A DNA stretch of 10,684 nt from Nitrososphaeria archaeon (GTDB lineage Archaea; Thermoproteota; Nitrososphaeria; Conexivisphaerales; UBA164): positions 1 to 10,684 of the forward strand of contig JARVJW010000090.1 in the NCBI GenBank assembly GCA_029775955.1, read 5' to 3'. Positions 5,752 through 10,684 of the stretch are shown here, piece after piece. Made by a program: the position numbers and the translations under genes. Below the pieces are notes generated by a model, which was not told the origin of the DNA, made no database searches, and worked only from the letters and a program-made list of their open reading frames with translations. Positions within the stretch are counted from its first letter, which is position 1, and the number at the start of each line of letters is the position of its first letter.

Positions 5752-6417
5752 TTAAATAATATGAAGATGGACATCGTAAATGAATAACCCTGCATCAACT
5801 ACGCCTGGTAAAAGCTTTACTTTTCCATATATTGGTCGTAGATCGTCCTGGTTCATATATGTTATATCCATAATCATGTTTCCATTTTCTGTAAATAAGG
5901 GATAGCCTTTTTGATCTTTCCTAAGTTGCCATTTTAATTCTAAATTATCCAATTTCTTCTGAACTAGATTGATTGCAAATGGCATTACTTCAACTGGTAA
6001 TGGATGAGTTAAGTTCTTGGACAATTTTTCCTTTGTAATAAAGACATGCCTCTCTCGCGCCATTTCCCATATAATTCTTTCTCTTGTTAGGGCTCCCCCA
6101 CCTCCTTTTATAATGTAATTATTTATTGAGCTAACTTCATCTGCTCCATCTATTACTACATCAATGCCATTGATTGGTGGTTCTATAATAGTGTAATATT
6201 CCAAAACAAGAAACTTTATCTGAGAAGACGAAGCAACAGCATTGGGTTTAACGCCTAATTTTTTAAATTCAGTACCCAGCATTTTAGCTACTGTGTATGC
6301 TGCCATACCGCTTCCTAGACCAATTACAGGAAATGGCCTCATGTTAACTGAGCTTTTAACAAAATCCCCCAAATTGTCTTCCATGGTATTATGTACGGCA
6401 CAATTATATTTGAGCAT
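5752..6417 (-). CDS. rpiA: Ribose-5-phosphate isomerase A
   Basis: This cytoplasmic enzyme interconverts ribose 5-phosphate and ribulose 5-phosphate, feeding PRPP and nucleotide synthesis. The 221-residue sequence shows the RpiA motifs: glycine loop GLGSGMAAYTVA (33-44), SSSQ (63-66), DGADEV (90-95, catalytic Asp90 and Asp93), KGGGGALTRERI (104-115, Lys104 and Glu113), PVEVMP (141-146) and PGVVDAGLF (204-212). The catalytic Asp/Lys/Glu set is complete. Two things are odd. The phosphate loop, usually GTGST, reads GSGMA. The protein also ends about 9 residues after GLF, where relatives usually continue for another 15-20. A TnpB relic begins 14 nt beyond the stop. The ATG lies 38 nt after the glycerol-1-phosphate dehydrogenase stop, and about 30 residues before the glycine loop is normal for the family. 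It is the last gene of the five-gene block. Confidence 0.9.
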   Translation of the reverse strand: MLKYNCAVHNTMEDNLGDFVKSSVNMRPFPVIGLGSGMAAYTVAKMLGTEFKKLGVKPNAVASSSQIKFLVLEYYTIIEPPINGIDVVIDGADEVSSINNYIIKGGGGALTRERIIWEMARERHVFITKEKLSKNLTHPLPVEVMPFAINLVQKKLDNLELKWQLRKDQKGYPLFTENGNMIMDITYMNQDDLRPIYGKVKLLPGVVDAGLFIYDVHLHII

Positions 6418-6455
6418 AGTGGTTCCAGAGTTTATAGCTAAATCCTTACCAGCAA

Positions 6456-7490
6456 TTAAATTTCCAAATAATCCAGTATTTCATTAATTTTACTTTCTGA
6501 TAGTTGCATTTGATGTAATATAGTATACCTTTCCGGCCTAAGCGTCGGTGCCATAATAATGGCTTTAACTATCGTGTTCCTATTAATGCCTAACTCTTTA
6601 TAGGAAACTGGAAGGCCTGCTTTACTCAGACTTAATTTTATTTTATTCCAATTCAATTTATATAAATAAGAAGTAAAGACAGTGTTAATTCCGACCTTTT
6701 CACCATGCATTCCCAGTCCTGGTGCAAGCACATCTAGAGCATGCGTTATAAGGTGCTCGCTTCCACTGAGCGGCCTGCTTGATCCAGCTATGCCACCAGC
6801 AACTCCAGCACTTATCAGAGCCTCTAGCAGGTTCTTTACAGAGTCCAACTGAAGATTGCCGATGCCTTCAGCACTTGCAAGTGCATGCCTGGCACTTTCA
6901 AGAGCCAACTTTGACGCATACTCACCATAATATTCCCCATTTTTCTTCCATCCCAGATACCAATCCCTAACTGAAGTTATTTTGCCTATTAAATCCCCCA
7001 ACCCGCTGTTAATTTGACCTTTTGGTGCTTTCATTATAATTGATATATCAGCTATTACCCCTAATGGAGGCTTAACCTTAAGTGAGTAAGGGTATTTACC
7101 GCCCCTTAACGAAGAAAAGGGGCTTGCTATCCCATCATTAGAGGCATTTGTTGGCACGCTAAGCACTGGCATATTTAATTTAAAACCTACATATTTTGCT
7201 ATATCCAAAGTTTTTCCGCCTCCTATGCCAATTACAAAAAGGTAATTTGATGATCCAATGTCAGCAAGCACCCGTTCAGCTTCATTATAAGTTGGTTCAT
7301 TGACGATAAAAGTATCATAGGAAAATTCTGAAAGTGAGCTATCTATTTCCCGGTTATATATTTTCAATACATGTGGTCCAGTAATTATCAGACCCTTATT
7401 TTTGAACTTTAATATATGTGAAATGCTATTTTTGTTAAATGACCCCTCTCCAATTATTACTATTTGCGGCAATTCCATTATATGCTGCAT
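6456..7490 (-). CDS. egsA: sn-Glycerol-1-phosphate dehydrogenase
   Basis: The enzyme reduces dihydroxyacetone phosphate to sn-glycerol 1-phosphate with NAD(P)H, the step that sets the stereochemistry of archaeal membrane lipids. The 344 residues match the family in length. GIGGGKTLDIAKY (88-100) is the dinucleotide-binding loop, and SVPTNASNDGIASPFSS (111-127) is a diagnostic stretch. GLGDLIGK (163-170), SGSEHLITH (242-250) and MHGEKVG (261-267) supply the zinc ligands Asp166, His246 and His262. All expected residues are present. The ATG is 1 nt from the stop of the deaminase gene, so the genes are co-transcribed. An ATG four codons downstream (MELPQIV) is a possible alternative start. Confidence 0.95.
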   Translation of the reverse strand: MQHIMELPQIVIIGEGSFNKNSISHILKFKNKGLIITGPHVLKIYNREIDSSLSEFSYDTFIVNEPTYNEAERVLADIGSSNYLFVIGIGGGKTLDIAKYVGFKLNMPVLSVPTNASNDGIASPFSSLRGGKYPYSLKVKPPLGVIADISIIMKAPKGQINSGLGDLIGKITSVRDWYLGWKKNGEYYGEYASKLALESARHALASAEGIGNLQLDSVKNLLEALISAGVAGGIAGSSRPLSGSEHLITHALDVLAPGLGMHGEKVGINTVFTSYLYKLNWNKIKLSLSKAGLPVSYKELGINRNTIVKAIIMAPTLRPERYTILHQMQLSESKINEILDYLEI

Positions 7491-7491
7491 T

Positions 7492-8751
7492 TTAAACTAC
7501 ACCAATAAAATCTTCAAGTTTTGTTTCATATTTCTCTAATATTTCTTCGAAAATTAAGTGGTGATTTTCCTTGACAAACTTTCCGCCAACTACAACATCT
7601 TTCACAGCTTCTTTTCCCCCCTGATAAACTATTGAGGAAATTAGATCCCAAGACGGCTTGATTTTTGTAAGGTCAACTGTAATAAAATCCGCTAACATAT
7701 CATTCTTCAGATATCCAGCATTTATTCCCAGCGCTTTGTGCCCATTTGCAGTGGCCATTTTTAATGCCTTTCTTGCATTTATCTTAGTGTTTGCGCTGCT
7801 AGCCCTTGATAACATGACACTCATCTTCATTTCATTAAACATATCAAGTGTTTCAGAACTCCCAGCACCGTCAGTCCCCAGGCTTATATTTACATTCAAG
7901 TCATCCATTTTGTTTATTTTTGCAATTCCACTTCCAAGTCTGGCATTCGAAACTGGGCAGTGGGCAATATTTACACTAGCGGCTGCAATCTGAAATATTT
8001 CTTCATCACTTAAGTGCACTGCATGAGCGGCTATTAATCCCTTTTTAAGCAAGCCAACTGAATTTAAATACTGAACTGGACTTAATCCATACTTCTTTTT
8101 TATTTGTACACTTTCATCTAACGTTTCAGAAAGATGTATCTGGATTTTGTATCCCTTAATGCTGGCTATTTTTGTCAATAGATCTTTTGAAACTCCATAA
8201 AGGGAATGTGGGGAAAGAACCATTTCTATGCCATACTGGGCAAGCGACCTGGCATAACTATCAACATCTCTTATTCTTTTCCAGCTTTCTTCTTTCATAT
8301 ATTCCACTGTATCCAAAAAGGAAAGCCCAAGCTTTGCCCTAATTGGAAAATTAAGTTTGATTAGCGCGCTCACCATTGGCTGTATATCATAAAAATCCAA
8401 AAATGATGTTATTCCAGAATCCAGCATTTCGCTGATTCCTACGATATTACCAATTAAAAGTTCATCATGTTTAAGTCTGCCCTCAACCTTCCAAATTTTT
8501 TCAAGCCATGAATTCAAGCTATCCTGCTCACCTATTCCTCTCATAAGCGTCATGGCTACATGAGAATGAGTGTTAGCAAAGCTAGGGAGAAATATTGATT
8601 GGCCTAAATCATAAACTTCATCATAATCCATTCCTTTCTGAATAGGCCCAGCATAAATTATCTTGCCATCTTCGACCAATATAGCAGGATCAGAAATCAG
8701 CTGCCCTTCAGAATCGGGCAACATGTATTTTGCTTTAAATAATTCTTTCAA
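7492..8751 (-). CDS. MtaD/DadD-like amidohydrolase (adenosine-derivative deaminase)
   Basis: This 419-residue protein belongs to the metal-dependent amidohydrolases that deaminate 5'-methylthioadenosine, S-adenosylhomocysteine or 5'-deoxyadenosine (COG0402 group). Visible motifs are FANTHSHVAMTLMRG (58-72, His62 and His64), LSPHSLYGV (179-187), IHLSET (205-210, His206 and Glu209), AHAVHLSD (242-249), IAHCPVSNARLGSG (262-275) and LGTDGAGSS (291-299, Asp294). These are the metal and substrate ligands of that group, as opposed to TrzN or guanine deaminases, though the exact substrate cannot be read from sequence. The start is TTG and overlaps the TGA of the FKBP gene (TTGA). The TTG is needed to include the first beta-strand (ELFKAKYML); an ATG nine codons further in would remove it. 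A role in recycling adenosyl products of methylation is inferred. Confidence 0.88.
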   Translation of the reverse strand: MKELFKAKYMLPDSEGQLISDPAILVEDGKIIYAGPIQKGMDYDEVYDLGQSIFLPSFANTHSHVAMTLMRGIGEQDSLNSWLEKIWKVEGRLKHDELLIGNIVGISEMLDSGITSFLDFYDIQPMVSALIKLNFPIRAKLGLSFLDTVEYMKEESWKRIRDVDSYARSLAQYGIEMVLSPHSLYGVSKDLLTKIASIKGYKIQIHLSETLDESVQIKKKYGLSPVQYLNSVGLLKKGLIAAHAVHLSDEEIFQIAAASVNIAHCPVSNARLGSGIAKINKMDDLNVNISLGTDGAGSSETLDMFNEMKMSVMLSRASSANTKINARKALKMATANGHKALGINAGYLKNDMLADFITVDLTKIKPSWDLISSIVYQGGKEAVKDVVVGGKFVKENHHLIFEEILEKYETKLEDFIGVV

Positions 8752-9422
8752 GATTTCTTTTGATATTTTTCAAAAAATTGTACTTCTGTAAATTCTGGAA
8801 ATAGGTCAAAGCAATCATTGGCTATTGCCCTTTTTAAATACTGCAATCCATTCATCAAGTATGTTTCTGGAGGCAACTCTATTTTTAGAATTCCATTCTC
8901 AAATGTGAACTGGGGATTATCAACGTTAATTCTCCTCTGCAATACATTTGTTACCTTTTCATTTAAATCAGTTAATTCCTTAACAATTTCTACATCATAT
9001 ATTATGGTTTTACCAGCCAATCTGTCATTAAAGTCAACTTGAACCCTACCACTTCCAATTGAAATCACCGTTCCATGCTGATTATCTATTTCTACTTCTG
9101 CACCTACCTGTAAATCTTTCGCTTTATCACCAAATTTCCTGATCGGAATTATCCTTACTTTTGTAGGGTTCCAAGGTCCAAATGCTTTTTCAGGCGGAAG
9201 CTCAATTGTCTTTTTATCGCCCACATTTAAATTTAACAATTCATCGTCAAGAGATTTTAAAACCCAGCCCTTTCCAAGTGCAACCAGGCTTGGTTTGTAT
9301 TTTGAACTTTCATTGTATAATTTGGAAGTTTTGGCTATATCTTCCACAGTAGTCTCTATTATATCGCCGTTTTCCTTTATTTTAGCAGTATAATTTATTA
9401 GAATTAAAGATCCCTGCTGCAA
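8748..9422 (-). CDS. FKBP-type peptidyl-prolyl isomerase, long archaeal form
   Basis: This protein-folding enzyme catalyses cis-trans isomerisation at proline. The 224-residue chain begins LILINYTAKIKENGDIIETT. It has the core NVGDKKTIELPPEKAFGPWNP typical of SlyD/FKBP proteins, an inserted chaperone flap (about 85-130), and returns with FNDRLAGKTIIYDVEIV (131-147). Residues from about 150 form the extra C-terminal domain of archaeal long FKBPs, with unclear function. Relatives usually read NHPLAGK or NHRLAGK where this one has NDRLAGK, so a conserved histidine is replaced by Asp. There is no signal peptide, so it is cytoplasmic. The start is TTG, 3 nt after the aminotransferase stop, and the gene overlaps the deaminase by 4 nt. 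Confidence 0.9.
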   Translation of the reverse strand: MQQGSLILINYTAKIKENGDIIETTVEDIAKTSKLYNESSKYKPSLVALGKGWVLKSLDDELLNLNVGDKKTIELPPEKAFGPWNPTKVRIIPIRKFGDKAKDLQVGAEVEIDNQHGTVISIGSGRVQVDFNDRLAGKTIIYDVEIVKELTDLNEKVTNVLQRRINVDNPQFTFENGILKIELPPETYLMNGLQYLKRAIANDCFDLFPEFTEVQFFEKYQKKS

Positions 9423-9425
9423 CTT

Positions 9426-10580
9426 TTATTCTAACCCCTTCAATTTATCTAAAGCGGTGGATATAGCTTTATCTGTATTTGCTCCATAACCAAGTTCCTT
9501 TAATGAAAAGCCTACAGCTGCAATTGTCGGGAGCACTCTTGATTTTTCAATTATGCCCATGTTTCCTATTCTGAATATTTTTCCCTTTAGCTCGCCAAAA
9601 CCTCCAGTTATAATTATATTATAACTCTTTTCCATAGCAGACCTAAATTTTATATCATCTATTGCAGGGGGATATTTAATTGAGATTACAACATTGGACC
9701 TAAACCTCTCCTCCACAAATGGCTGCAACCCCATTTCTTCAAACGAAGCATAATATGCAGAAGCCGCGATTTTGTGCTTCCTTATCCTCAGATCTATGCC
9801 TTCCTTTGATATTTTTGACAGTGCTGTTTCCAATGCATAGAAAATGGGAAGCGCCGGTGTAAAAGGTGTTTCATACTTGGCTAGGTAATCTACATAATTT
9901 GCGTAATTAAAGTATGTTGACAATGGTGGATTTTTCCTTACAAAGTCAACCACTTTATCACTTATTCCAACTAAGGCCAATCCTGGTGGTGTGAATAAGC
10001 ATTTCTGGCTGCCCGCTATCACTACATCTGCCCTCCATTCATCCATTGGCAATTCGTCACCCCCGAAAATTGAAATTGCGTCAAGAACATAAAACAGCCC
10101 ATATTTTTCAGCAACTTCTCCAACTTCTTTAGCCATCCTATAAGTTGTCCCAGGAGATGTATCATTATAAACTAAAAATATCCCCTTTGCATCTTTATTT
10201 TCCTTTATGGCAACCTCAATATTATTTACTGATGGTGCTGTGCCAAATGGGGCATTGACCCTCACTGCCTTGCCTTTGGCTGTTTCTATTTGTGAAGCCA
10301 AGCGTCCACTAAATTCACCAAACACTGGAACTATGGCTTTGTCGCCCGGTTTTAATAAGTTCATTATAGCTGATTCTGCCCCTCCAGTTCCTGAAGAACT
10401 CAAAACTATTACATTTCCCTTTGTTTTAAATATCTGTTTTGAGGACTCCTCTATGCTTTTCATTAAGCGATGAAAATCTTCACCTCTATGATTTATTATT
10501 GGTTTGCTCATAGACAATAAAACATCATCTGGCACATCTACCGGCCCAGGTAGCATAACGTTTTTTCTTTGAAATTCCAA
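9426..10580 (-). CDS. Class V aminotransferase (serine/alanine-glyoxylate type)
   Basis: This 384-residue PLP enzyme resembles the alanine-glyoxylate/serine-pyruvate aminotransferase group (COG0075). It opens with MLPGPVDVPDDVL and INHRGEDF (29-36). It continues with SSSGTGGAES (61-70, cofactor phosphate), FGEFSGR (87-93) and VLDAIS (165-170, Asp167 to the pyridine nitrogen), then AGSQKCLFTPPG (189-200, with Lys193 as the Schiff-base lysine). The C-terminal FRIGNMG (about 336-342) is also typical. The likely reaction is transfer between an amino acid such as serine, alanine or aspartate and a 2-oxo acid, perhaps linked to serine or glycine synthesis; the true substrate is open. The start is TTG, supported by GGTGAT six nucleotides upstream and a TATA-like box beyond. 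It is the first gene of a five-gene block. Confidence 0.88.
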   Translation of the reverse strand: MEFQRKNVMLPGPVDVPDDVLLSMSKPIINHRGEDFHRLMKSIEESSKQIFKTKGNVIVLSSSGTGGAESAIMNLLKPGDKAIVPVFGEFSGRLASQIETAKGKAVRVNAPFGTAPSVNNIEVAIKENKDAKGIFLVYNDTSPGTTYRMAKEVGEVAEKYGLFYVLDAISIFGGDELPMDEWRADVVIAGSQKCLFTPPGLALVGISDKVVDFVRKNPPLSTYFNYANYVDYLAKYETPFTPALPIFYALETALSKISKEGIDLRIRKHKIAASAYYASFEEMGLQPFVEERFRSNVVISIKYPPAIDDIKFRSAMEKSYNIIITGGFGELKGKIFRIGNMGIIEKSRVLPTIAAVGFSLKELGYGANTDKAISTALDKLKGLE

Positions 10581-10586
10581 TTACCT

Positions 10587-10592
10587 ATCACC
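10587..10592 (-). promoter_or_regulatory. Ribosome binding site for the aminotransferase
   Basis: Minus-strand GGTGAT, complementary to the 3' end of archaeal 16S rRNA, lies 6 nt before the TTG at 10580. It decides this non-ATG start. Confidence 0.75.
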
Positions 10593-10613
10593 AATTACCC
10601 TTACTCAATTGAT

Positions 10614-10625
10614 TAATAAATATTT
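10614..10625 (-). promoter_or_regulatory. TATA-like box of the five-gene operon
   Basis: Minus-strand AAATATTTATTA is centred about 40 nt upstream of the TTG at 10580. Transcription about 27 nt downstream would begin near 10593, just ahead of the GGTGAT site. The leader would be short but would contain the ribosome binding site, unlike the other promoters here. Confidence 0.45.
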
Positions 10626-10637
10626 GGCGCTGTTTGC

Positions 10638-10652
10638 TTTGTTGCATTAATT
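10638..10652. repeat. 15-bp direct repeat, copy 2
   Basis: Identical to 5520-5534 in the same orientation, upstream of the aminotransferase operon. The rest of 10581-10684 is AT-rich, with no gene visible. Confidence 0.35.
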
Positions 10653-10684
10653 GATTATTCCCGGCCAATGAACAAATTAATTAA

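Noticed and set aside
7658..7993. Plus-strand frame with hydrophobic stretches
   Set aside because: Antisense of the deaminase, whose motifs occupy this part; the hydrophobic look comes from the complementary codons.
1..10684. tRNA, rRNA, CRISPR array, or intact insertion sequence
   Set aside because: No cloverleaf, rRNA-like stretch or regularly spaced repeats were seen in the non-coding parts; all mobile element genes found are fragments.

Overview
The window looks like a piece of an archaeal chromosome. The strongest marker is sn-glycerol-1-phosphate dehydrogenase (6456-7490), which makes the archaeal lipid backbone. A long archaeal-type FKBP, a PAC2 protein with a proteasome-docking C-terminus, GGTGA-type ribosome binding sites and TATA-like boxes placed for leaderless transcripts agree. 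The AT-rich genes and the mix of relic transposases would fit a member of the Thermoplasmatales or a relative (inference, not proven).

Every intact gene I accept lies on the minus strand, so the native order runs from right to left. Block 1 (10580 to 5752) is a tight run of five genes: class V aminotransferase, FKBP-type prolyl isomerase, MtaD/DadD-like adenosine deaminase, glycerol-1-phosphate dehydrogenase and ribose-5-phosphate isomerase A. Junctions are a 3-nt gap, a 4-nt overlap, a 1-nt gap and a 38-nt gap, behind one TATA box and a good ribosome binding site. Block 2 (5469 to 5134) is a single 111-residue protein of unknown function with its own TATA-like box. Block 3 (3657 to 499) holds a PAC2 protein, an unrecognised 228-residue protein, a metallophosphoesterase, a small two-helix membrane protein and a degenerate PRPP-synthetase-like protein.

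The gaps are filled with decayed mobile DNA. Positions 1-363 hold a DDE transposase tail. Positions 3832-4110 hold a weak minus-strand relic. Positions 4200-5055 hold a heavily frameshifted IS200/IS605-type TnpB with right-end hairpins. Positions 5583-5737 hold the tail of a second, different TnpB that ends 14 nt from the rpiA stop codon. All are dead as proteins.

I found no intact new defence or mobile system. The points most worth following are the HbYX tail (Ile-Tyr-Thr) of the PAC2 protein, the PRPP-synthetase relative that has lost its catalytic motifs, the altered phosphate loop and short C-terminus of RpiA, and the two unrelated TnpB scars around one orphan gene.
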